Assembly: GCA_035259345.1 (NCBI GenBank) | Contig: DATFWK010000216.1 | Location: 1 to 21,798, forward strand | Direction of reading: 5' to 3' | Length of the DNA: 21,798 nucleotides | DNA from: DATFWK01 sp035259345 | Lineage (GTDB): Bacteria; Actinomycetota; Thermoleophilia; Miltoncostaeales; Miltoncostaeaceae | Part shown: positions 14,530 to 20,812 of the stretch, in pieces | Layout of the letters: every line of letters starts with the position of its first letter | Position numbering within the stretch: position 1 is the first letter of the stretch | The notes under the pieces: model-generated | What the model was told of the DNA's origin: nothing | The model's database searches: none | What the model saw: only the letters and a program-made list of their open reading frames with translations | Position numbers and translations under genes: made by a program

Positions 14530-14557
14530 TTGAGCGCCCTTCCGGACCCAATACCGT
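14530..14557 (+). promoter_or_regulatory. Candidate promoter of the NlpC/P60 gene
   Basis: TTGAGC (14530-14535), a 16-base spacer and TACCGT (14552-14557) form a reasonable -35/-10 pair. Transcription would start near 14564, about 33 bases before the first ATG. Confidence 0.4.
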
Positions 14558-14596
14558 CGGCCGCCGCTGGGGGGCAACGCTCGGGGGGCCGGGCCG

Positions 14597-15247
14597 ATGG
14601 GGGGTGCCGCGATGCGGGAGACGATCCGGGCATGGCTGCGGGGGCGCCGGGGGGCGACGATGGTGCTGGCCGCGGTGCCGCTCGCGCCGCTGCCGATGTT
14701 CGGCAGCGTCGAGCATCCGCCGCCCCCGCCGCTCTCGGCCTGGATCACGGCCCCGGCGACGGCTGGGCCGGAGGTCGTCCCGCCGAGCCCCCTCGACCGG
14801 CGCCTGGACCAGCTCGTGCGCTACGCCGAGGGCTTCCAGGGCACCCCGTACGTCTGGGGCGGCGGCGGCCCGGGCGGCTTCGACTGCTCGGGCTTCGTCC
14901 GCTTCGTCTACAGCCGCTTCGGCGTGGGGATGGAGCACTCCTCGTACGCCCAGTTCGGGTCGTTCCCGAGGGTGGCCCGGACCGGGCTCCGCCGCGGCGA
15001 CCTGGTCTTCTTCTCGGGCGCCGGCCACGTGGGCCTCTACATCGGCGGCGACCGCTTCATCCACGCGACCCACACCGGGGACTTCGTGCGGATCTCGAGC
15101 CTGGACGAGGGGTGGTACAGCTCGGGCTACGCCGGCGCCGTGCGGCCGCCCCTGTCCGTGCCGCCGTCGATGCCGAGGACGATGGGCTCGGCCACCGTCA
15201 GGCCCGAGGACAACCTCTGGGACAGCTCCGCCGGGTCGTCGGCGTAG
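14597..15247 (+). CDS. Secreted NlpC/P60 family peptidoglycan endopeptidase
   Basis: This exported cysteine peptidase is probably active on wall stem peptides. The N-terminus has a basic stretch (RGRRG), a hydrophobic core (TMVLAAVPLAPLPMF, 21-35) and a Pro-rich linker. The NlpC/P60 domain runs from about 70 to 183: GTPYVWGGGGPGGFDCSGF with catalytic Cys97, GDLVFFSGAGHVGLYIG with His144, and FIHATHTG with His156 as likely third catalytic residue. No wall-binding repeats are present. ATG at 14597 gives 216 residues. ATG at 14612, preceded by a G-rich stretch, would remove five residues and is equally possible. The last about 40 codons lie beyond the core domain and overlap the convergent nucleotidyltransferase gene by 121 bp. 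Confidence 0.88.
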   Translation: MGGAAMRETIRAWLRGRRGATMVLAAVPLAPLPMFGSVEHPPPPPLSAWITAPATAGPEVVPPSPLDRRLDQLVRYAEGFQGTPYVWGGGGPGGFDCSGFVRFVYSRFGVGMEHSSYAQFGSFPRVARTGLRRGDLVFFSGAGHVGLYIGGDRFIHATHTGDFVRISSLDEGWYSSGYAGAVRPPLSVPPSMPRTMGSATVRPEDNLWDSSAGSSA

Positions 15248-16578
15248 CGCGGGTCGATCTCGATGTCGACGGCGGGCTCTCCGGCGCCGTCGCGCGCGAC
15301 CTCGGCGCCGGCCGACTCGAGCCATCGCGCGTAGAGCCGGTTGAGGTCGCGGCGGGCGCTCTCGGGTGAGTCCGCGCCCTCCGCGTTCTTGATCGGGGAG
15401 AACTCCGTGGGGCGGTCCGCCTCGACGCTCACGGTCCGCTCGGCGAGGGGCAGGGCGTCGAAGATGAAGCTCTCGAACTTCACCGCGTTCGGCCGCTCCG
15501 GCTGGACGAGCCGGCCGGCGTCGTCGACGTAGGGCACGACCTTGTCGGCGCGGTGGAACGGCAGCTGGGCGCCGCCGGTGGTGATCCGCTCCACGAACGC
15601 GCGCTCGAGGCAGTGCTGGGCCACCGAGCCGGCCCAGAACACCAGCTCGCCGGAGGCGTCCCGCGCGTCGGCGAGGTCCCGCGGCAGGTCGCTGTACTCG
15701 ACCAGGACCGTGCGCCCGCGGGACCGCGCGATGACCCCCATGCGCTCCTCGGGCGACCGTTTGCGGACGACGAGGTTGGACATCTCGGCCGAGGCCTGGG
15801 CGTGCCGGCCGACGAGCTCGGGCTTCGCCACGCGCACGAGCGGGTTGTCCACCTGGAAGGTGAAGAGCGTCTCGACGCCGCGGTCCCGCATCTGGCCGAG
15901 GAGGCCCTGGCGCGCGAGGGCGCGCAGCAGCCCGCCGTGGCCGTCCGGCGAGAGGGCCAGGTGGTCCGGCGCCTCGAGGAGGATCGCGCCGGTCTCGCGG
16001 TCCACCGCCGGCATCGTGCCCTGCACGAAGAAGACGATCGACTCCGGCGGGAGGCCGAACCAGCCGTGGCGCTCGAAGACCTCGCGGGTGTCACGGTCGT
16101 TCGCCGGCGAGGTCATCACGTACCAGGGAAGCTCGCAACCGCACCTCGCGCGCACGGCCGCGACCTTCGCGGCGAGGTGGGCGAACAGGATGCGCCCGGT
16201 GATCGGCGCGAACGGGAAGGCGCCCTTGGGCCCGTCGAAGCCGAGCCGCGTCCCCTGGCCGCCCGCGACGAGCACCGCCGCGACCCGGCCCGCGCGCAGG
16301 TGCGCCTCCCCGGCCTCGGCCGCGGCGCGCTCGGCCTCCCGCTCCTCCGCGGTCCGCGGCAGCGCGACGACGTCCGGCGGCTCGAGATCCTCCGGCACCT
16401 TCGGGCCCCCGCCGTCGCCGAGCACCAGCTCGTCCACCAGCGAGCGCACGAGGTCGAGGTCGAGCGAATCGATCTCCGCCTCGAGCCGGGCGCGGCCGTC
16501 CGGTTCGAGGCGCTCGAGCGCCCGCACGAGGTGTCCCTGGCCGGCCGCCTCCAGCCGCGCGGCGAGCCCCTCGTCCAC
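15127..16578 (-). CDS. UDPGP-family nucleotidyltransferase, UAP1-like (UDP-N-acetylhexosamine pyrophosphorylase type)
   Basis: This 483-residue enzyme likely makes a UDP-sugar from UTP and a hexose-1-phosphate, most probably N-acetylglucosamine-1-phosphate. Seen: the nucleotide loop VAAVLVAGGQGTRLGFDGPKG (99-119), VQGTMPAVD (185-193), LSPDGHGGLLRAL (209-221), FQVDNPLVRVAKP (241-253) and NAVKFESFIFDALPLAERT. The block EFSPIKNAEGADSPESAR matches the eukaryotic UAP1/AGX group rather than bacterial GlmU or GalU. An N-terminal helical region precedes the catalytic core. The GTG at 16578 lies two bases after the dehydrogenase stop, so translation is probably coupled; the longer open frame upstream is only a shadow of that gene. 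UDP-glucose or UDP-galactose synthesis remains possible. Confidence 0.88.
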   Translation of the reverse strand: MDEGLAARLEAAGQGHLVRALERLEPDGRARLEAEIDSLDLDLVRSLVDELVLGDGGGPKVPEDLEPPDVVALPRTAEEREAERAAAEAGEAHLRAGRVAAVLVAGGQGTRLGFDGPKGAFPFAPITGRILFAHLAAKVAAVRARCGCELPWYVMTSPANDRDTREVFERHGWFGLPPESIVFFVQGTMPAVDRETGAILLEAPDHLALSPDGHGGLLRALARQGLLGQMRDRGVETLFTFQVDNPLVRVAKPELVGRHAQASAEMSNLVVRKRSPEERMGVIARSRGRTVLVEYSDLPRDLADARDASGELVFWAGSVAQHCLERAFVERITTGGAQLPFHRADKVVPYVDDAGRLVQPERPNAVKFESFIFDALPLAERTVSVEADRPTEFSPIKNAEGADSPESARRDLNRLYARWLESAGAEVARDGAGEPAVDIEIDPRYADDPAELSQRLSSGLTVAEPIVLGIDGGTDRGGRTAPA

Positions 16579-16580
16579 CG

Positions 16581-17672
16581 CTACGCCGCCGGCCTGAGCG
16601 CCACCTTGACGACCCCCGGGGCCCGCTCGGCCATCAGCCGGTAGCCCTCCGGTCCCTCCTCGAGCGGGAGCCGGTGGGTCAGCATCGGGCTGGGCTCCAG
16701 CTTCCCGGCCTCGACCAGCTCCAGGAGGCGCGGGAGGTAGCGGCCGCCGGGCACCAGGCCGCCGGTGATCGTGATGTTCTTCAGGAACTGGTTGAACCAG
16801 TTGATCTCCGGCAGCTTGCCCATGAAGTGGTCCATGCCCAGGCAGGAGATCGTGCCGCCGGGCCGCACGCAGGCCTGCGCCGTCGCCATCGACTCGGGCC
16901 CGGAGATGGAGTCCATGACGGCGTGCGCGAGGTCCCCGCCGGTGTGCTCGCGCACGTGATCGAGCACCTCCTCGGTGTCCCGGGAGGAGAGCACCGACGT
17001 CGCGCCGAGGCGGGTCGCGAGCGCGAGCCGGTCCTCGTGGTGGCCGGTGCAAACGATCCGCTCGGCGCCGAGGGCGGCCGCCCCGTGGACCGCCGAGAGC
17101 CCGACGGCGCCGTCGCCGACCACGAGCACGTTGTCCCCGGCCTTCACTCCCGCGCCGACGAGGCCGTGCCAGCCGGTGGAGACGACGTCCACGAGCGGCA
17201 GGAGGGTGGCCTCGTGCTCCTCGCTCGAGAGGGCCTCGGGCATCGGCAGGAGCGTCGCGTCGGCGTGCGGGACGCGCACGTACTCGGACTGGCCGCCCTC
17301 GACGCCGCCGCCGTGCTGCCAGACGCGCGGCGCCCAGCCGAAGAGCGACCAACTCTCGCAGGACGAATGCAGGCCCTCTTGGCAATAGCGGCAGGTCCCG
17401 TCGTACACCATGCACGCGGCGAGCACGCGATCGCCCGGCCGCACGCATCGCACGTCGCCGCCGGTCTCCTCGACGACGCCGATGAACTCGTGGCCCACGC
17501 GCTGGCCCGGCTGGAAGCCGAACGCGTCCCCGGCGTTGTAGATGTGGAGGTCGGACCCGCAGATCCCGGCCATCGTCACCCGGACGATGGCGTCGGTCGG
17601 CTGCTGGATCCCCGGATCGGGGGCCTCGGCGACGCGCATCTCCTTCGTCGCATGGAACGTGACCGCCCGCAC
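16581..17672 (-). CDS. Zinc-dependent medium-chain alcohol dehydrogenase
   Basis: This 363-residue NAD(P)-dependent oxidoreductase of the MDR family has catalytic zinc ligands Cys38 (GICGSD) and His61/Glu62 (VGHEF). The structural zinc lobe has Cys94, Cys97 and Cys105. The usual first Cys of that site is Asp91, with Cys87 nearby. A Rossmann motif VVGDGAVGL (184-192) is present. The closing part (ITGGLVPGGRYLPRLLELVE) resembles dehydrogenases of the threonine/formaldehyde dehydrogenase type. The substrate is unknown. The GTG start is fixed by a strong AAGGAGG at 17677-17683, four bases upstream. It is followed directly by the UAP1-like gene, suggesting an operon, and is divergent from osmC. 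Confidence 0.92.
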   Translation of the reverse strand: MRAVTFHATKEMRVAEAPDPGIQQPTDAIVRVTMAGICGSDLHIYNAGDAFGFQPGQRVGHEFIGVVEETGGDVRCVRPGDRVLAACMVYDGTCRYCQEGLHSSCESWSLFGWAPRVWQHGGGVEGGQSEYVRVPHADATLLPMPEALSSEEHEATLLPLVDVVSTGWHGLVGAGVKAGDNVLVVGDGAVGLSAVHGAAALGAERIVCTGHHEDRLALATRLGATSVLSSRDTEEVLDHVREHTGGDLAHAVMDSISGPESMATAQACVRPGGTISCLGMDHFMGKLPEINWFNQFLKNITITGGLVPGGRYLPRLLELVEAGKLEPSPMLTHRLPLEEGPEGYRLMAERAPGVVKVALRPAA

Positions 17673-17701
17673 GGCGCCTCCTTCGGTCGAGCCGGAGGCC
17701 G

Positions 17702-17707
17702 AGCATA
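17702..17707 (-). promoter_or_regulatory. -10 box of the dehydrogenase/UAP1-like operon
   Basis: On the minus strand TATGCT lies about 29 bases before the GTG start, giving a short leader that contains the AAGGAGG ribosome-binding site. The -35 is weak. The upstream part overlaps the divergent osmC promoter. Confidence 0.45.
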
Positions 17708-17714
17708 CGCGCGG

Positions 17715-17743
17715 TTGAACGGGCCAGGCCCGGGAAATATCGT
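17715..17743 (+). promoter_or_regulatory. Sigma-70-type promoter of osmC
   Basis: TTGAAC (17715-17720), a 17-base spacer and TATCGT (17738-17743) form the best housekeeping-type promoter in the window. Transcription would begin near 17750, leaving a leader of about 22 bases with GGAGG at 17761-17765. Confidence 0.65.
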
Positions 17744-17771
17744 CGGCGACCCGACGACGCGGAGGCGCCCG

Positions 17772-18287
17772 ATGGCGAGCGCAGAAAGCCAGGCAGCGGC
17801 ACTCGGCGGCTTCATCGCCCGGATCGAGGGCGAGCCGCAGCGGGCCCACGTCACCTTCAAGCTCTCGGCCGGCCTCGGCGGCGAGGGCCTGACCTGCGAG
17901 GTTCCGGTCCGCCACCACGCGGTCACTGTGGACGAGCCGAAGAGCATCGGCGGCGGCGACCTCGGGCCGAACCCCGTCGAGGTGGCGCTCGCGGCGCTCG
18001 CCGGGTGCCAGGCCATCACCTACCGCCTCTGGGCGGCGAAGCTCGGCGTCCGCGTCGAGCGCATCGAGGTCGACGTGGAGGGCGACATGGACGTGCGCGG
18101 CTACGTGGGCATGGAGGACGCCGTGCGCCCGGGGCCGGGCGCCGTGCGCCTCCGCGTGCGTCTCGAGGGCCCGGAGCCGCCGGAGCGCTACCGGGCCCTC
18201 GCCGAGGCGGCGGACGCCCACTGCCCGCTGCTCGACTTCACCGCGAACCCCGTGCCGGTCGAGCGCGTGCTTGACCTCGGCGGCTAG
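17772..18287 (+). CDS. OsmC family peroxiredoxin-like protein
   Basis: This 171-residue cytoplasmic protein is likely to reduce organic hydroperoxides by a thiol mechanism. Both redox cysteines are present: Cys79 in LAALAGCQAITYR and Cys151 in DAHCPLLDFT. VDEPKSIGGGDLGPNPVE (53-70) is the typical family segment, with the conserved Glu before the helix. The N-terminus (about 1-25) is longer than in the shortest Ohr/OsmC members. The ATG follows a GGAGG six bases upstream. It has its own promoter and is divergent from the dehydrogenase gene; a hairpin follows its stop. Whether it belongs to Ohr, OsmC or the YhfA-like branch is unresolved. Confidence 0.92.
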   Translation: MASAESQAAALGGFIARIEGEPQRAHVTFKLSAGLGGEGLTCEVPVRHHAVTVDEPKSIGGGDLGPNPVEVALAALAGCQAITYRLWAAKLGVRVERIEVDVEGDMDVRGYVGMEDAVRPGPGAVRLRVRLEGPEPPERYRALAEAADAHCPLLDFTANPVPVERVLDLGG

Positions 18288-18291
18288 CCCT

Positions 18292-18315
18292 CCTCACCGC
18301 CGCATCCGGGTGAGG
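18292..18315. terminator. Possible bidirectional terminator between osmC and the MFS gene
   Basis: CCTCACC (18292-18298) and GGTGAGG (18309-18315) form a perfect 7-bp inverted repeat with a 10-base loop. It fills the 31-bp gap between two convergent stops (18287 and 18319). No T tract follows on either strand. Confidence 0.5.
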
Positions 18316-18318
18316 TCG

Positions 18319-19794
18319 TCACGCCGCCTTCACCTCGGGCTCGGCCTCGGCGACGTCCAGCTCCACGACCTCTGCGGGCGCCCGGCGAGAGCGCACCCCG
18401 ACGACGGTCGCGAGAACCCCGAGGCTCGCGGCGATCACGGAGACGACGACCGCCGCCTGGTAGCCGTCGAGGATCGCCTGGGGCGAGGTGTCCGAGCCGG
18501 TGACCCCGCTGCTCACCGCGGTGACCACGGCGAGCACAAGCGCCCCTCCGACCTGGAACGACGTGCTCACGAGCCCGCTGGCCAGGCCCTGCTCGTGGGC
18601 GGCCACCCCGTTGGTCGCCGCGATGTTGAGCGGCCCGTAGGCGAGCGCGAATCCGAGGCCGGCGAGCAGGAACGTGGGCAGCATGGCTCCCAGATAGCTG
18701 GAGTCGAGGCCGATGGGCAGGAAGAGCGCGTAGCCGATGCCCGTCGAGGCGAGGCCGGCGGCGATCACCCGCGGCAGGCCGAAGCGCATGACGAGCGGGC
18801 CGATCCGTGGCGCGAGCAGCGCCACGAGCATGCCGGCCGGGAAGATGGCCAGGCCGGTCTTGAGCGGTGACCACCCCCGTAGCGACTGGAGGTAGAGGGT
18901 CGCGATGAACTGGAACCCGAACCAGCCGCCCGTCAGCATCATCGCGCCCAGGTTGGCCTGGACGAGCGAGGCCGAGCGCAGGATGCCGAGGCGCACGAGG
19001 GGTGTCGCGGAGCGGCGCTCGATCGTGACGAAGGAGGCCAGGATCGCGCCTACCGCGACGAACGAGCCGAGCGTGCGCGCCGAGGCCCAGCCGACGTCCG
19101 GCGCCTCGACCACCGTGTAGACGAGCAGGAGCATCGCCGCGGTCAGGCTCACGGCGCCCCAGACGTCGAATGAGCGGGCGGACCGCGCCGCTGCGCGGTC
19201 GTGGGGGACCAGCTTGATCGCGCCGATGAGCGCAGCCAGCGCGATCGGGGCGGGCAGGAAGAAGACCCAGCGCCAGCCGATCTCGGTCAGCAGGCCGCCG
19301 AACACGAGACCGAGCGAGAACCCGGTCGCGCCGGTGGCCGTGTAGATCGAGATCGCCTTGTTGCGGGCCGGGCCCTCGGCGAAGCTCGTCGTGATGATCG
19401 AGAGGCCGGCGGGCGCCGTGAAGGCCGCGCTGATGCCCTTGATGAAGCGGGTCGCGATCAGCAGCGAGCCGTCGTTGGCGAGGCCGCCGAGCGCGGACGC
19501 GACGACGAAGACGGCCAGCGAGATCAGGAACATCCGCCGCCGCCCGAACAGGTCGGCGGCGCGGCCTCCGAGCAGCAGGAAGCCGCCGTAGCCGAGGACG
19601 TACGCGCTGACCACCCACTGCAGCGAGCTCGTGGACATCCCGAGGTCGGTCCGGATCGACGGCAGCGCGACGCCGACCATCGAGACGTCCATCGCGTCGA
19701 GGAAGATGGCGCCGCAGAGGACAAGCAGCATGCCCCACGCGCGGGCGCCGAGGCGCTGGGCAGCGTTCTGTACGGAAGCGTTCGAGAGGCTCAT
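18319..19794 (-). CDS. DHA2-type MFS multidrug efflux transporter
   Basis: This 491-residue inner-membrane proton antiporter has about 14 hydrophobic helices, the number expected for the DHA2 group. Seen: FLDAMDVSMVGVALPSIRTD (31-50), the signature after helix 1, and the loop motif GGRAADLFGRRR (76-87) between helices 2 and 3. GFSLGLVFGGLLTEIGWRWV (about 158-177) carries the antiporter motif. The C-terminal tail is acidic. The likely role is export of toxic or hydrophobic compounds. The ATG at 19794 has only a weak GGATGG upstream. It is divergent from a MmyB-like regulator with dense inverted repeats between them, so repression relieved by a ligand is a reasonable inference. Confidence 0.93.
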   Translation of the reverse strand: MSLSNASVQNAAQRLGARAWGMLLVLCGAIFLDAMDVSMVGVALPSIRTDLGMSTSSLQWVVSAYVLGYGGFLLLGGRAADLFGRRRMFLISLAVFVVASALGGLANDGSLLIATRFIKGISAAFTAPAGLSIITTSFAEGPARNKAISIYTATGATGFSLGLVFGGLLTEIGWRWVFFLPAPIALAALIGAIKLVPHDRAAARSARSFDVWGAVSLTAAMLLLVYTVVEAPDVGWASARTLGSFVAVGAILASFVTIERRSATPLVRLGILRSASLVQANLGAMMLTGGWFGFQFIATLYLQSLRGWSPLKTGLAIFPAGMLVALLAPRIGPLVMRFGLPRVIAAGLASTGIGYALFLPIGLDSSYLGAMLPTFLLAGLGFALAYGPLNIAATNGVAAHEQGLASGLVSTSFQVGGALVLAVVTAVSSGVTGSDTSPQAILDGYQAAVVVSVIAASLGVLATVVGVRSRRAPAEVVELDVAEAEPEVKAA

Positions 19795-19822
19795 GGCGAG
19801 CCATCCTGGACGCGTCCGGAGC

Positions 19823-19832
19823 CTGGTACCAG
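19823..19832. promoter_or_regulatory. 10-bp palindrome at the MFS transcription start
   Basis: CTGGTACCAG is a perfect palindrome. If the MFS promoter uses the GATAAT box at 19839-19844, it covers the start site, a common repressor position. Confidence 0.5.
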
Positions 19833-19838
19833 AGTGTG

Positions 19839-19844
19839 ATTATC
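19839..19844 (-). promoter_or_regulatory. -10 box of the MFS transporter gene
   Basis: On the minus strand GATAAT matches 5 of 6 consensus bases. Transcription would start near 19832, giving a leader of about 37 bases. The -35 is poor, which fits a regulated promoter. Confidence 0.5.
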
Positions 19845-19864
19845 CGGGTATCAGCAGCACCCGG
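19844..19864. promoter_or_regulatory. Candidate operator between MFS gene and regulator
   Basis: CCGGGT (19844-19849) and ACCCGG (19859-19864) are exact inverted arms with a 9-base spacer. An overlapping TGAT (19837-19840)/ATCA (19850-19853) pair also has a 9-base spacer. Both would cover the MFS promoter and sit upstream of the regulator promoter, the expected place for a shared operator. Confidence 0.5.
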
Positions 19865-19884
19865 CTTGTTCGGCGCCGATCGGA

Positions 19885-19890
19885 CATACT
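19885..19890 (+). promoter_or_regulatory. -10 box, leaderless start of the MmyB-like regulator gene
   Basis: CATACT ends exactly seven bases before the ATG at 19898, the same spacing as the other leaderless starts here. A palindrome CCGATCGG (19876-19883) lies directly upstream and could serve autoregulation. Confidence 0.5.
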
Positions 19891-19897
19891 GCACACC

Positions 19898-20794
19898 ATG
19901 TCGACGAACGAAGTCCTGCGCCCTGCCCCCGCTGCGCCTGCCAGGCGGGCGCCGGACGGCCCCGAGCTCCGCCGCCGCGAGCTCGGCGCGTTCCTCCGCA
20001 GCCGCCGCGAGCGCATCCGGCCCGCGGAGGTCGGCATCGGATCACTCCGGCGCCGGCGCACCCCCGGCCTGCGGCGCGAGGAGGTCGCCCAGCTCGCGGG
20101 CGTCGGGGTCACCTGGTACACGTGGCTCGAGCAGGGCCGCGACATCCACCCGTCGGCGCAGGTGCTCGAGGCCGTGTCCCGCACGCTGCAGCTCGACGCC
20201 CACGAGCACGCGCACCTCTTCACGCTCGCCGGGATGGCCACGACGACGATCGCCGACCAGTGCCTGGGCCTCTGCCCGACGGTGCCCGCGCTGTTGAAGC
20301 AGCTCGAGCCGTTCCCGGGGTACGTCGTGAACGACCGGATGGACCTGCTCGCCTACAACCGAGTCTTCGCCACCTTCTACGACGACCTCGACGCGATCCC
20401 GCAGGAGGACCGCAACCTCCTGTGGCTGCTCTTCACGCACCCGGCCTGCAGGCGGCTCGCCGTCGACTGGGAGGAGGCAACGGCGCGGGTGGCGGCGGAG
20501 TTCCGCGCCGCGATGGCGCAGCACCTCGACGACCCGGCGTGGAAGGCGCTCGTCGCGCGCCTCCACCAGGTGTCGCCCCGGTTCGCGGCGGTCTGGGAGC
20601 GCCACGAGGTGCTGGGCGCCGCGAGCCTCACGAAGCACGTCATCCACCCGACGGCCGGCCGGCTCAACCTGGACTTCACGAACCTCTGGCTCGGACAGCG
20701 GCTCGGCGTGCGCATGGTCGCCTACTCGCCTGCCGACGAGCAGACGCGGCGCCGGCTGGAGTCGCTTCACGAGTCCCTTCAGGCCGCCGCGTAG
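19898..20794 (+). CDS. HTH transcriptional regulator with MmyB-like ligand-binding domain
   Basis: This 298-residue cytoplasmic regulator has an XRE-type helix-turn-helix at about 28-112. The core is LRREEVAQLAGVGVTWYTWL, then EQGRDIHPSAQVLEAVSRTL, with HEHAHLFTLAG closing the domain. The C-terminal part (about 122-295) has FPGYVVNDRMDLLAYNRVFA, LWLLFTHPACR and the late TKHVIHPTAGRLNLDF, hallmarks of the MmyB-like PAS-related domain thought to bind small hydrophobic ligands. ATG 19898 is chosen because a CATACT box sits seven bases upstream. It is divergent from a DHA2 efflux pump, a common arrangement in actinobacteria, so it probably controls that pump. Its stop lies in the loop of a strong hairpin. 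Confidence 0.92.
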   Translation: MSTNEVLRPAPAAPARRAPDGPELRRRELGAFLRSRRERIRPAEVGIGSLRRRRTPGLRREEVAQLAGVGVTWYTWLEQGRDIHPSAQVLEAVSRTLQLDAHEHAHLFTLAGMATTTIADQCLGLCPTVPALLKQLEPFPGYVVNDRMDLLAYNRVFATFYDDLDAIPQEDRNLLWLLFTHPACRRLAVDWEEATARVAAEFRAAMAQHLDDPAWKALVARLHQVSPRFAAVWERHEVLGAASLTKHVIHPTAGRLNLDFTNLWLGQRLGVRMVAYSPADEQTRRRLESLHESLQAAA

Positions 20795-20806
20795 GCACGC
20801 GGCGGC
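20783..20806. terminator. Strong bidirectional hairpin between regulator and hemQ
   Basis: GCCGCCGCG (20783-20791) and CGCGGCGGC (20798-20806) form a perfect 9-bp, all-GC stem around the loop TAGGCA. The regulator stop codon TAG (20792-20794) lies inside the loop. It separates the convergent regulator and hemQ genes. No T tract. Confidence 0.65.
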
Positions 20807-20812
20807 TGGCCG

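Larger units (their letters stand above)
14319..14596. other. Long non-coding leader/regulatory region before the NlpC/P60 gene
   Basis: About 280 bases between the ispH terminator and the NlpC/P60 gene hold no convincing ORF. Part of the stretch (about 14415-14530) is less GC-rich. It contains a small hairpin (CGCCG 14483-14487 with CGGCG 14491-14495), a perfect 9-bp inverted repeat at 14501-14523 enclosed by GGCGC/GCGCC arms, and a promoter candidate at 14530-14557. I looked for the conserved c-di-AMP (ydaO) riboswitch core that often precedes actinobacterial wall hydrolase genes and did not find it. Confidence 0.5.

Noticed and set aside
14319..14596. c-di-AMP (ydaO-type) riboswitch before the NlpC/P60 gene
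   Set aside because: The conserved core sequences I know for this class are not present; only inverted repeats and a promoter-like pair are seen.
15127..17802. One 891-residue reading frame covering both the UAP1-like and dehydrogenase genes
   Set aside because: Its first half is low-complexity Arg/Gly/Pro sequence antisense to or out of frame with a clear dehydrogenase; the real enzyme starts at GTG 16578.
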